A DNA stretch of 64,000 bases from Acetobacter aceti (GTDB lineage Bacteria; Pseudomonadota; Alphaproteobacteria; Acetobacterales; Acetobacteraceae), in the NCBI RefSeq assembly GCF_002005445.1, contig NZ_CP014692.1:930001-994000 (forward strand). The letters are read 5' to 3'. Below the pieces are notes generated by a model. That model was not told where the DNA came from. It worked only from the letters and a program-made list of their open reading frames with translations, and made no database searches. Of the stretch, positions 34,698 to 42,351 are shown piece by piece. The first letter of the stretch is position 1, and each line of letters starts with the position of its first letter. A program made the position numbers and the translations under genes.

Positions 34698-36356
34698 ATG
34701 ATCAGCACGAAGAAAAAAAATGCATGGTGGGGAGACTGCATCGCCGGACTGTCCGAGGCGGCGCTGAGTGTGCCTCAGGTGATGGGCTACGCGCGGATCG
34801 CCGGTGTGCCAGCCGTCATGGGACTATATACGGCTCTTCTGCCGCCTCTCGTGTTTGCCGCGCTGGGGTCGTCACGCCATCTCGTCGTGGCGGCGGATTC
34901 AGCGACAGCGGCGGTTATGGCCGGAGGCCTCCAGTCTGTCGCGCCGACCGGAAGTGCGGCCTACAGTGCGCTGGTGCCGGTCGTGGCGCTGTTTACCGCC
35001 GGACTGCTGTTGATTGCCCGGCTGTTCCGGCTGGGATTTCTTGCGGATTTTCTCTCGCGCACGGTGCTTGTGGGCTTTCTGACCGGTGTGGGATGTCAGG
35101 TCGCCATTTCCATGCTGCACGACATGGTCGGCATTTCCCGGAAGGGCGGAAATTCGTTGCTCCAGTTGTGGGGCGATGTGACCCATGTCCATGACGCCAG
35201 TCTGCCGACCATTGCCCTCTCGCTGCTGGTGGCCGGCTGCATTGTGGCGGCACGCCATCTGACGCCGCGTATTCCCGGCGCGCTGGTGGCGGTGATGGGA
35301 AGCATTCTGGCGAGCGCGTGGTTTGGTTTCTCGCGGATGGGGATCACAACTTTGGGGCCGGTGAGTGGCGGCTTTCCGCGCCTCGGGCTGCCCCATTTCG
35401 GCCTGAATGAACTGTCGGTGATCGTGCCGACGGCTCTTTCCTGCATGTTCGTGATCATCGCCCAGAGTGCGGCGACCTCACGCGCCTTTGCTGTGCAGTA
35501 TAACGAAACCGTAGACGAAAACGCCGACATTCTTGGGCTTTCGGGAGCCAACATGGCGGCGGCGCTCAGCGGTACGTTCGTGGTCAATGGCAGTCCGACC
35601 CAGACCGCGCTCGCCGTGCGGTCCGGGGCGCGCAGCCAGCGTGCGCAGGTTGTCGTCGCGCTGGTCACCGGGCTGATCCTGCTCTGCGCGACAGGTCCGT
35701 TGCAGTATCTGCCGCAATGCGTGCTGGCGAGCATCGTGTTCGTCATTGGTGTCGACATGATCAATGTGTCCGGGCTGCTGGCCATCCGGCAGGAAAGCCC
35801 CGGTGAATTCCGCCTTGCCCTCATCACCGCGGCGACAGTGGTGGCGGTCGGGGTGGAGCAGGGAATCTTTCTGGCGATCGTGCTGTCGCTGCTGCGCCAT
35901 GTGCGACACAGCTACGAGCCCCATACCAGCGTGCTCCAGCCTGTCCGTTCCGGCCTTTTCGAGGCGACGCGCTGTCATGCAGGGGAGGAAACCGAGCCGG
36001 GGCTGATCATCTACCGGTTCGCAGCCGATCTCTTCTATGCCAACTGCACACGCTTCGCTGACGATGTGAGGGTGCTTGTCGAAAGCGCGCCACATCCGGT
36101 GTTCTGCATTGTGGTTGATGCGGGGGCCATTACGGATATCGATTATTCCGCCGCAGCCATGCTGCGTGATCTTGTGACGCGCTTGCGGGCGCGGAAGGTT
36201 GAGCTGTTTTTCGGACGTGTCAGTCATGACATGCGGAACGATATGGTCCGCCATCGGCTGATCGGTCTTGTCGGAGAAGATCATCTGCTGGACGCGCTGC
36301 ACCTTGCGGTGGATATGGCGAAGAAGAGGATGACGCAATTGACGATGGGAAAATGA
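34698..36356 (+). CDS. SulP-family anion transporter with STAS domain
   Basis: A 552-residue inner-membrane transporter. The SulP signature is near the N-terminus (WWGDCIAGLSEAALSVPQVMGYARIAGVPAVMGLYTALLPPLVFAALGSSRHLVV). About ten to twelve membrane helices follow, with FVVNGSPTQTALAVRSGARSQ in the transport core. A cytoplasmic STAS domain occupies ~430-552 (LIIYRFAADLFYANCTRFADDVR, DIDYSAAAMLRDL). SulP proteins carry sulfate, bicarbonate or dicarboxylates. The frame is open from 34512, but homology begins at the ATG at 34698. The ribosome site is not clear, so the exact start is uncertain. Confidence 0.88.
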   Translation: MISTKKKNAWWGDCIAGLSEAALSVPQVMGYARIAGVPAVMGLYTALLPPLVFAALGSSRHLVVAADSATAAVMAGGLQSVAPTGSAAYSALVPVVALFTAGLLLIARLFRLGFLADFLSRTVLVGFLTGVGCQVAISMLHDMVGISRKGGNSLLQLWGDVTHVHDASLPTIALSLLVAGCIVAARHLTPRIPGALVAVMGSILASAWFGFSRMGITTLGPVSGGFPRLGLPHFGLNELSVIVPTALSCMFVIIAQSAATSRAFAVQYNETVDENADILGLSGANMAAALSGTFVVNGSPTQTALAVRSGARSQRAQVVVALVTGLILLCATGPLQYLPQCVLASIVFVIGVDMINVSGLLAIRQESPGEFRLALITAATVVAVGVEQGIFLAIVLSLLRHVRHSYEPHTSVLQPVRSGLFEATRCHAGEETEPGLIIYRFAADLFYANCTRFADDVRVLVESAPHPVFCIVVDAGAITDIDYSAAAMLRDLVTRLRARKVELFFGRVSHDMRNDMVRHRLIGLVGEDHLLDALHLAVDMAKKRMTQLTMGK

Positions 36357-36414
36357 CTGACGCGAAGGAACTTTTGCTTGCGTGGATTTCCGGACAAGTG
36401 TTTCTCCTTTGATT

Positions 36415-36471
36415 TTATCCGTGGGAGAGATGCGCATACTGTACGATACCGTTTACACCCGGAGCGACCAT
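36415..36471 (-). pseudogene. Truncated third copy of the CdiI-like gene (B1 remnant)
   Basis: An 18-codon stub (MVAPGVNGIVQYAHLSHG then TAA) nearly identical to the start of the CdiI-like gene at 38206 (MVAPGANGIVHYAHL). The DNA around both starts is almost identical over ~80 bases. The rest of the gene is gone, replaced by the 3' flank of the SulP gene. Confidence 0.75.
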
Positions 36472-36508
36472 GGTCAGACAATGTCCTTTACTTTGAAATC
36501 AATGGTTT
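36428..36508. repeat. ~80-bp direct repeat, copy 1 (partner at 38163-38243)
   Basis: Bases 36428-36508 match 38163-38243 at a constant offset of 1735 with only a few differences. The repeat spans the 3' end of the 'A' gene and the 5' end of the CdiI-like 'B' gene, showing that the two-gene unit was duplicated in tandem. Confidence 0.85.
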
Positions 36509-36612
36509 TGCCTGTAGCAGCAACACGGACTTCCGCCTTCTGAAGCGCGGGGCAGATGGCTTCCCACTGCGCTTCGGTGGTCCTTATCCATACTGACAGG
36601 GAGACAAATCTG
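36474..36612 (-). pseudogene. C-terminal remnant of an A-type partner gene (A1)
   Basis: On the minus strand this reads DRFVSLSVWIRTTEAQWEAI and then ALQKAEVRVAATGKTIDFKVKDIV, stop. It matches the second half of the intact 128-residue A2 protein (TTKAQWEQICQAYHGAAAKMADY...LTFEIDAI) and is nearly identical to the A3 tail at 38209. The N-terminal half was lost by a deletion fusing it directly to the stop of the CdiI-like gene at 36613. It is non-functional by itself. Confidence 0.7.
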
Positions 36613-37236
36613 TCACGCCTTCTCCTCTCCCCATGGAAGTGGAAGCGACTCAGGCGGTGTGTTGATTTTCTGCCGCCCCGGCGCTTCGCAGCGTGAAAGC
36701 GCGACCCTTATCGCGTAGCCCAGTTCCTCGTCCGGAACAGACAAAGGAACATGCATGTGCTTGTCGGCATATTTCCTGTCTTCGGGCCACGCGCGATGAG
36801 TGCCGGTCAGCCGTTTGCTCGCCCGTAGAATGACGAAATCATCGACAAGATAATGCCAGGACGAAAAGACCAGATCGCATCTCCGTCCGGCCTGATCCAT
36901 ATCCTTATAGTCGTAGCTTCTGGCAATATCGTCCTCGAAGGCCAGACGCCTGCGATTGGAGACCTCTCTCATGGCCGCAATGGCCTCAGGATCAAGGCGG
37001 GGTGCTTCCGGCTTGTTGAAATATTCGCTGCTCACCAGGGCCTTGCGGAAGTTTTCCCCGATCCATGCGTCTGTCGCATCACCCGGCGCATGGGCGCACC
37101 AGCCTGTGCGGGAAAAATACTCTCCTCGCCAGATTTCCATCGATTCAATAGAAATATATTTCGGTGACAGAATGATGGCTGCGCTTTTGTAATGAAGCCA
37201 GCGAATCCGCTCCGGCGTGAGATAGGTCTGGCTCAT
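36613..37236 (-). CDS. CdiI-like contact-inhibition immunity protein (B2)
   Basis: A 207-residue soluble protein resembling the CdiI/DUF1436 immunity family. It has the opening strand pattern YISIESMEIWRGEYFSRTGW, then WIGENFRKALVSSEYF, and a C-terminal half with DLVFSSWHY, THRAW and EELGYAIRVALSRCEA. It shares this block order with the paralogue at 37655-38206 (TGW, WIGEN..KAL, LVFxSW, GTxxAW, AIRxAL). CdiI proteins neutralise the toxic tip of CdiA-type toxins delivered by neighbours. It starts inside the stop of the upstream A gene (ATGA at 37233-37236), so the pair is translationally coupled. No CdiA/CdiB is nearby. Family placement is from memory of the fold pattern, hence moderate. Confidence 0.6.
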   Translation of the reverse strand: MSQTYLTPERIRWLHYKSAAIILSPKYISIESMEIWRGEYFSRTGWCAHAPGDATDAWIGENFRKALVSSEYFNKPEAPRLDPEAIAAMREVSNRRRLAFEDDIARSYDYKDMDQAGRRCDLVFSSWHYLVDDFVILRASKRLTGTHRAWPEDRKYADKHMHVPLSVPDEELGYAIRVALSRCEAPGRQKINTPPESLPLPWGEEKA

Positions 37237-37619
37237 GAGGTGGTGTTTGTAATGGGGTTTGTGATGGCGTCGATTTCAAAGGTAAGGGGTTTGTCTCCGT
37301 TCCTCTCATAGTCCGCCATCTTCGCGGCCGCTCCGTGATAAGCTTGGCAAATCTGCTCCCATTGCGCCTTCGTTGTCCCGTCCGCGCGCACGCCCAGTTC
37401 GAACGTGTAGGATTCAATATACTCTTGCGTGAAAGCTACACGTTCTGCTGTGCCCCTGCGGCTTGCATCTTCGGTATATCGCATCGCCATCTCCTTAAGA
37501 TCCGCCCAGATTCTGTATTTGATCTCGGCTGGTGTAGCCAGAAATGACGCCCGTTGCGTATTGAGCACCTTGTCGCTGACGGCGTTACCACTGTCCTGAT
37601 TCCAATGATCGAATGTCAT
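37233..37619 (-). CDS. Unrecognised partner protein of the CdiI-like gene (A2)
   Basis: A 128-residue soluble, charged, mainly helical protein ending LTFEIDAITNPITNTTS. I recognise no family. Two damaged homologues of its C-terminal half (TEAQWEAI, ALQKAE, KTIDFKVKDIV) precede the other two CdiI-like copies, so A and B form a conserved two-gene unit. ATGA overlap with B2 implies coupled translation and equal amounts. It could be a second immunity protein or a chaperone. Toxin is less likely, as it has no export signal or nuclease-like motif that I can see. Confidence 0.6.
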   Translation of the reverse strand: MTFDHWNQDSGNAVSDKVLNTQRASFLATPAEIKYRIWADLKEMAMRYTEDASRRGTAERVAFTQEYIESYTFELGVRADGTTKAQWEQICQAYHGAAAKMADYERNGDKPLTFEIDAITNPITNTTS

Positions 37620-37654
37620 CCAATTGGCGCGGTGGCGATAGAGCGAGCATCAGC

Positions 37655-38206
37655 CTACAGATAATTGGGGCGGCAGACATTGAGAGCCCGAATGGCGACC
37701 TCTCCGAATTCCTGATTGCTGGCATTGAATGACGTATGAAACACCTTCCCGTGGTTCTCGTTCGAATACCAGGCTGAATGATTGGTTCCCCGTCCCTTCG
37801 ATGCGGCGAACTCGACCTGATCCGTCTGTTCAGGTTCCCAACTGACAAAAACCAGAGCGGATTTGGTCTGTGCGTCCCGCCAGTCCGTGAAGCCGTACTT
37901 TTCCTGAACACGGGTCCAGAACGCCATGTAGAGCGGACCAGATTTTTTGGCTTCTGCATCCATTTTGTCTCGTGGAAGAGGATATTCATCCCATTCGACA
38001 ACGAAATCTCTACTGGTTTCAAGGGCCTTCTTCAGATTTTCCCCGATCCATTCCGGCGTAGCCTCCTTGCGATCGAAAAATGTGGACCACCCGGTGACAG
38101 AGAAAAAACTGCCACCGCGATTATCCATCGAAATCACCGCCACGTACTTTCGCGTACGGATCAGATGCGCATAATGTACGATACCGTTTGCACCCGGAGC
38201 GACCAT
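37655..38206 (-). CDS. CdiI-like contact-inhibition immunity protein (B3)
   Basis: A 183-residue paralogue of the protein at 36613-37236. It reads KYVAVISMDNRGGSFFSVTGW, WIGENLKKALETSRDF, EKYGFTDWRDAQTKSALVFVSW, GTNHSAWYS and FGEVAIRALNVCR. The 'GENLKKALETSR' and 'YGF...LVFVSW' blocks are what recall DUF1436/CdiI. It begins two bases after the stop of a disrupted A gene (TGA-CC-ATG). With the A gene broken by an insertion sequence, its expression may now depend on the IS or a cryptic promoter. It lies 35 bases upstream of A2, in the same direction. Confidence 0.6.
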   Translation of the reverse strand: MVAPGANGIVHYAHLIRTRKYVAVISMDNRGGSFFSVTGWSTFFDRKEATPEWIGENLKKALETSRDFVVEWDEYPLPRDKMDAEAKKSGPLYMAFWTRVQEKYGFTDWRDAQTKSALVFVSWEPEQTDQVEFAASKGRGTNHSAWYSNENHGKVFHTSFNASNQEFGEVAIRALNVCRPNYL

Positions 38207-38243
38207 GGTCAGACAATGTCCTTTACTTTGAAATCAATGGTTT
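38163..38243. repeat. ~80-bp direct repeat, copy 2 (partner at 36428-36508)
   Basis: The second copy of the near-identical A/B junction sequence, offset 1735 bases from the first. Recombination between the two would delete or duplicate one A-B unit. Confidence 0.85.
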
Positions 38244-38330
38244 TACCATCACTGGAAGCAAGATCTTCCGCCTTCTGAAGCGCGAGGCAAATGGCTTCCC
38301 ACTGCATTGTGTCCGGCTCCGAAGGTATCC
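38209..38330 (-). pseudogene. A-type gene tail (A3) cut off by an IS5-type element
   Basis: On the minus strand the last ~40 codons read DTMQWEAICLALQKAED...KTIDFKVKDIV, homologous to the A2 C-terminus. The upstream part is replaced in frame by IS5 transposase sequence, giving one continuous 184-codon frame that is half transposase and half A protein. The intact gene was lost when the element inserted and was then itself truncated. Confidence 0.72.
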
Positions 38331-38826
38331 TACGTTTCGAGCCACCATGTTTGCGCGTGTGCCACTCGCCTTCTCCTTCGACCCTGATCCCTGTGCTGTC
38401 GATCAGAAGATGCAAAGGCTCCTTCGAGCCACGATAGGGAATGTCGACCGTCAGGGATTTCTGCCGACGGCTCAGAGTGCTGAAATCCGGAACAGACCAC
38501 GCAAGCCCAGCCATACAAAGCAGACTTTCGACAAAACCCGTCGCCTGCCTCAGGGCCATGCCAAACAAAACCTTCAGTGTCAGACAGGTCTGGATGGCGA
38601 CATCGCTATAGTCGGGTTTGCGACCGCGGCATCCCGTCGGTAGCCCATTCCAGACCATGGCCGGGTCAAACCACACCGTCAGGGAGCCTCGCTGCTTCAG
38701 TGCGGCATTATACGAAGGCCAGTTCGTCGTGCGGTAGATCGGGGATGGCAGCTTGCACATCACAATCAGCTACCATCCTGGATTCATTCCGTGAATCCAG
38801 GAACAAGCTATTTCTGCAACAAAGCC
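38331..38826 (-). mobile_element. Truncated IS5-family (IS1031-like) element, 5' part
   Basis: The transposase N-terminus begins at 38763 (MMCKLPSPIYRTTNWPSYNAAL) and continues through WFDPAMVWNG, the IS5 pattern FSTLSRRQK and the catalytic region LHLLIDSTGIRVEGEGEWHTRKHGG, then stops at ~38331 where A3 sequence begins. About 145 of ~270 residues remain. The outer end carries the inverted-repeat-like GGCTTTGTTGCAGAAATAG (minus strand, 38808-38826), as in many IS5 elements. It is inserted into another IS5-type transposase gene at 38827. Confidence 0.75.
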
Positions 38827-39019
38827 GATCAGAGCGGAAGACTTCGAAATCCACAGTCCGGGAAAAGGCTTCGAACTGGTCACCGAGCCCACTCAGCCGC
38901 TCCAGCCGCCCTTCAATATCAAAGAAACCAGTCTGCTTCATATCACCTTTCCTCCAGTCAGAGCCGAAAAAAGGAAATCACAGTCCATACATCAATATAA
39001 AGAGGTTGCCACAACCTTC
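38827..39019 (-). mobile_element. 5' fragment of a second IS5-family element (ISb, copy 1)
   Basis: The left end GGTTGTGGCAACCTC (minus strand, ~39005-39018) is followed by a transposase start at 38941: MKQTGFFDIEGRLERLSGLG, then FEAFSRTVDFEVFRSD, broken at 38827 by the IS1031-like insertion. The rest of the gene is missing. A second, inverted copy of this element starts at ~40459. Confidence 0.72.
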
Positions 39020-39124
39020 CATGTGTTTCAAAGCGCTCAACTCATGGTTTGGAAAGGCATTCTTAACCGTAACACATCCAGATCGGCCAGCGCGTTCTTG
39101 TGTCGACGCTGAGTCAAAGTGATA

Positions 39125-40270
39125 TCATCGTGCTAATTGTTCTTTAAATTCTGATGTCAGCAAAGAAAGATAACGTTTTCCACCTTCTGCCAGATGAAAG
39201 GGTTGTACGATTTCGGCCAGCTTTTCACACGATGGAGGTGGCTGACTTTGCAAGCGTAGGATGGCATCCGCCAGACCAGACGGGTCATCCACGGGCACGA
39301 CCTCTCCCACCCATGGAGCTAACATTAGATCCTGTAACGCCGGGGTACAACGGGTGCTGACAATCTGCCGCCCTGCAGCTAGAGCCTCTACCAGAACAGC
39401 GCCATAGCTTTCAGCTTGGGAGGATAAGACAAACATGCGGCATGCATCCAACCAAGGACGGATAGATGAGACATAACCCGTCAGCACTATATTGTCTTGC
39501 AACTCCAAAGTGTTAATCAGGTTTTCCAGTCTCGATCGTTCTGGTCCTTCACCACAGATGGTCAGGCGGACTGCAGGACATTGTTTTTTTACAAGGGCGA
39601 TGGCCTGAATCAGTATATGAAACCCTTTGATCGGCTCCAACCTGCCTGCCGCCAGAACGTTCAGGGTATCATCTTCCGGTAAGGGTGCAGGATCATACTC
39701 ATCCCACACAACGGGCAGGGGAATGACCTTGATATCTCGGTCTGTCAGCACGGAACGTGTATCTTTGGCCAGCTCAGAGCTGACGGTGACAATATGGTCG
39801 CTATCACGCAGCAAAAACTGCATGCGTACATTATATACCCACTGCGATAGCCGGTTCCGTGTCTTTCGGAAAATGGGAGAACTTACCTGTGAGACAAGGT
39901 TCGGTCTGATCCGCTCTGGCAGTTGCGCCAGACACCGGGTAACAGGCCAGTGGCTGTTACCCGGCACATAACAGGCCTGCACAGGATTGACCCGAAAATA
40001 CTGCTTTGCAACATGGGCAGTTTTATTGGCCAGACGTTTTTCAGAAACAGTCATGGGGATTGATGCTGAATGCACAACGATTTCCGGGCGAAGCAAGTTC
40101 CGCATTTCGCCCACGTTCCGCCCGACAAATACCGTGACCGGAAATCCAAGGGCAGACCAGTAATTAGCAAGACCGATCGCAACGCGTTCGCTCCCGCCGA
40201 GCCTAAAATCCCTCAGAATGACACCTATCTTAAAAAGTCGATTGCCTGCAGAATGTTCCATGATAGGCAA
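39125..40270 (-). CDS. Glycosyltransferase family 4 (GT-B)
   Basis: A 381-residue glycosyltransferase. The N-terminal half has the GT4 acceptor-side signature KIGVILRDFRLGGSERVAIGLANYW. The donor half has AAGRLEPIKGFHILIQAIALV, RLTICGEGPERSRLENLI, and the catalytic E-x7-E region SSQAESYGAVLVEALAAG. It transfers a nucleotide-activated sugar to a growing polysaccharide or lipid-linked glycan in the cytoplasm. It lies between two inverted copies of the same broken IS5-type element, so it probably arrived or was moved with them. ATG 40261 is an alternative start. Confidence 0.85.
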   Translation of the reverse strand: MPIMEHSAGNRLFKIGVILRDFRLGGSERVAIGLANYWSALGFPVTVFVGRNVGEMRNLLRPEIVVHSASIPMTVSEKRLANKTAHVAKQYFRVNPVQACYVPGNSHWPVTRCLAQLPERIRPNLVSQVSSPIFRKTRNRLSQWVYNVRMQFLLRDSDHIVTVSSELAKDTRSVLTDRDIKVIPLPVVWDEYDPAPLPEDDTLNVLAAGRLEPIKGFHILIQAIALVKKQCPAVRLTICGEGPERSRLENLINTLELQDNIVLTGYVSSIRPWLDACRMFVLSSQAESYGAVLVEALAAGRQIVSTRCTPALQDLMLAPWVGEVVPVDDPSGLADAILRLQSQPPPSCEKLAEIVQPFHLAEGGKRYLSLLTSEFKEQLAR

Positions 40271-40458
40271 AGTGTTCCATGCTAGACTTGAGTGATGACC
40301 GAATGTTTCCTAAAGTACCTATTTTATCTTGACTATATGCATCTGAACAGCACTATCATATAAAAGGAAAATAGATATTTAAATATATCTCATCTATGAT
40401 AAACACAACAGTATCCTATGCATGAAATAAAATTTATTTCTAAAATTTTTTATACATG

Positions 40459-40767
40459 AAGGGTTGTGGCAGCCTCTTTATATTGAGTCCTGGACTGTGA
40501 TTCCCTTTTCCCGGACCGTGGATTTCGAAGTCTTCCGCTCTGATCCGGAAAAGGCTCTGGCCTGTTCAGATGGGCGCAAGGATGGCTGTCCGCCGTTTGA
40601 TCCGGTAATAATAATGTTTAAAATCCTGATCATCCAGACCCTGAACAGCCTGTCCGGCGAACGGACGGAATATCTGATCAACGACCGCCTGTCCGTCATG
40701 CGCTTCACTGGTCAGATGCCTTCAGATCGCGTGCCTGATGCCAGAACGGTCTGCTGTTTCGCGAGCG
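40459..40767 (+). mobile_element. Fragment of the IS5-family element ISb (copy 2, inverted)
   Basis: GGGTTGTGGCAGCCTC at ~40459 mirrors the end of copy 1. The transposase start (MKQTGFFDIEG...) is deleted, joining the leader straight to FSRTVDFEVFRSDPEKALACSDG, then FKILIIQTLNSLSGERTEYLINDRLS, and VPDARTV followed by a one-base loss before LFRER. It ends at ~40767, where the segment shared with 44911-45079 begins. It is non-functional. Confidence 0.72.
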
Positions 40768-40938
40768 TCGCTTTATCTTTCTGGAACGGATCAGTGCGAC
40801 CGCATGAGCAGTTCAGCGGGGTGATATCCCCACACGAATCAAAACGCAGAGAAAAGTTACCCTGACAACCATCAATCAAAATGTCATAACCCTGAAGTCA
40901 GGAAACAGGAGTGCAAAAAAAACGGTTCTTCGATTCCT
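40768..40938 (+). repeat. 171-bp inverted segment, left copy
   Basis: From TCGCTTTATCTTTCTGGAACG to TTCGATTCCT this segment is repeated in inverted orientation at 44911-45079, ~90% identical by eye, with 8 versus 6 A residues in one run. Its first part could encode the tail FIFLERISATA. Together the two copies bracket the glycan genes between. Confidence 0.85.
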
Positions 40939-40967
40939 CCATCTTCCTCGCAGTCGTCCAGTTCGCT

Positions 40968-42107
40968 TCAATCATCATCCTGCTTAAATGACGACACGCT
41001 GTGGGGCGTTTCCAGAATTTTCTGCCATTGGTTTATTATCGGAGTCTGAGAAAATTTTAGAGCACTTTCTTTTGCATTATGTGAAAAAAATTCTCTGAGA
41101 TTGTTGTCGCTCATCAAAGTTAGCAGCTTGCTGGCAAATCCATTTATATCAAACGGTTTAATCAGATAGCCGGTTTTATTGTCCTCAACGATTTCACCCG
41201 GACCAGTTTCACAGTCATAAGCCACAATCGGAATACCGACACTCGCTGCTTCAAGCAGGACCATGGGTAACCCTTCATATCGTGACGTTAAGACTACAAT
41301 GCCGGCATCTTTATAAATAGACGCTACATTTTCCTGAGAAGGCAGGAATTGAACGTCAGGGATCTTTAATGAATTGCATTTCAGATTTACCGCTTCTGGT
41401 CCATCTCCTACGATTTTTAATGTCCAATCGTTTGACGGGTTGTCTTTTTTCAAGATATCCCAAATGAGTAGAAGATGATCAAATCCTTTCTGGAAAGTCA
41501 ATCGTCCAATCGCTACAACCGTTCTTGCGTCTTTATTATACTGAATATTATTCAAATCTGGTATTGCATTGGGGATAACGGTAATTCGATCGCCAGCATC
41601 TGTCTTCTCTTTCCATATTTCTCGATCGCGACTGGTCAAAACGACTATATCATCGGCATATTTCGCAGCGATATATCTTGCAACACGCCTTTTCTTCTTT
41701 CCTAAATCGACGTTAAAATTAAAGTGCTCCCATACGATGCATCTTATTCCTGCCATCTTGGTGGCAAGAATTCCATATAGTGCATGTGTACTTTCAACAA
41801 TGACTAAAACATCCAGCTTCATGAATTTTATTAAATTATAAAGTTTATGAACATATAAAATATATGCTGATATTAAAGACTTCCTCGATTTGAATAGACT
41901 GAATGATTTAATGGAATCGTTTAATGAAAAAGCGGACTTGCCTCTGGAATAGGCTTCAATGAGATAGACATCATTCGATTCTGCTAGTCCATTCATAATA
42001 ATTGAAGCGCTACGTTCAGTGCCGCCTAAATTAGCCATATCCTGTATTAAAAAACCAACTTTTCTTTTTTTTACAATCACTTCATTTGATCCTGTTTGTT
42101 TTCTCAA
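40968..42107 (-). CDS. Glycosyltransferase family 4 (GT-B), AT-rich
   Basis: A 379-residue GT4 enzyme. GFLIQDMANLGGTERSASIIMNGLAE marks the start, VVAIGRLTFQKGFDHLLLIWDIL the donor domain, and LKIVGDGPE the nucleotide-sugar loop. SRYEGLPMVLLEAASVGIPIVAYDCETGPGEIV is the E-x7-E and sugar-binding region typical of galactosyl/glucosyltransferases. The DNA is far more AT-rich than the genes around the island, implying transfer from a low-GC donor. It lies within the inverted-segment cassette. A 244-base AT-rich gap with no gene (42108-42351) precedes it. Confidence 0.87.
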   Translation of the reverse strand: MRKQTGSNEVIVKKRKVGFLIQDMANLGGTERSASIIMNGLAESNDVYLIEAYSRGKSAFSLNDSIKSFSLFKSRKSLISAYILYVHKLYNLIKFMKLDVLVIVESTHALYGILATKMAGIRCIVWEHFNFNVDLGKKKRRVARYIAAKYADDIVVLTSRDREIWKEKTDAGDRITVIPNAIPDLNNIQYNKDARTVVAIGRLTFQKGFDHLLLIWDILKKDNPSNDWTLKIVGDGPEAVNLKCNSLKIPDVQFLPSQENVASIYKDAGIVVLTSRYEGLPMVLLEAASVGIPIVAYDCETGPGEIVEDNKTGYLIKPFDINGFASKLLTLMSDNNLREFFSHNAKESALKFSQTPIINQWQKILETPHSVSSFKQDDD

Positions 42108-42351
42108 CTCTTAAATCGACGCTTGAAAAATATATTGTGTGTGAATATTTCATGAGATTTTAATTGAGAATGCTGGTAGCTTTTTTAATTTCCTCTGGAC
42201 GCAGTTAAAGCGATCGCTCTTCGTCAGAAGAATCTTTTCCATCCCATGCGTTTAGAAAATTCTCATTCAAAATATGATTTTTTATAAAAAATTACCCTTC
42301 ACACGCGAACCAGTGGTCATGTCCTTTTGATATTATATAAAAATACTTGAA

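Noticed and set aside
35478..36437. A 319-codon minus-strand frame opposite the SulP gene
   Set aside because: Shadow frame; the SulP and STAS signatures are on the plus strand.
38577..39122. A 181-codon plus-strand frame across the nested IS region
   Set aside because: It runs antisense to two recognisable transposase fragments and is Ser-rich without motifs.
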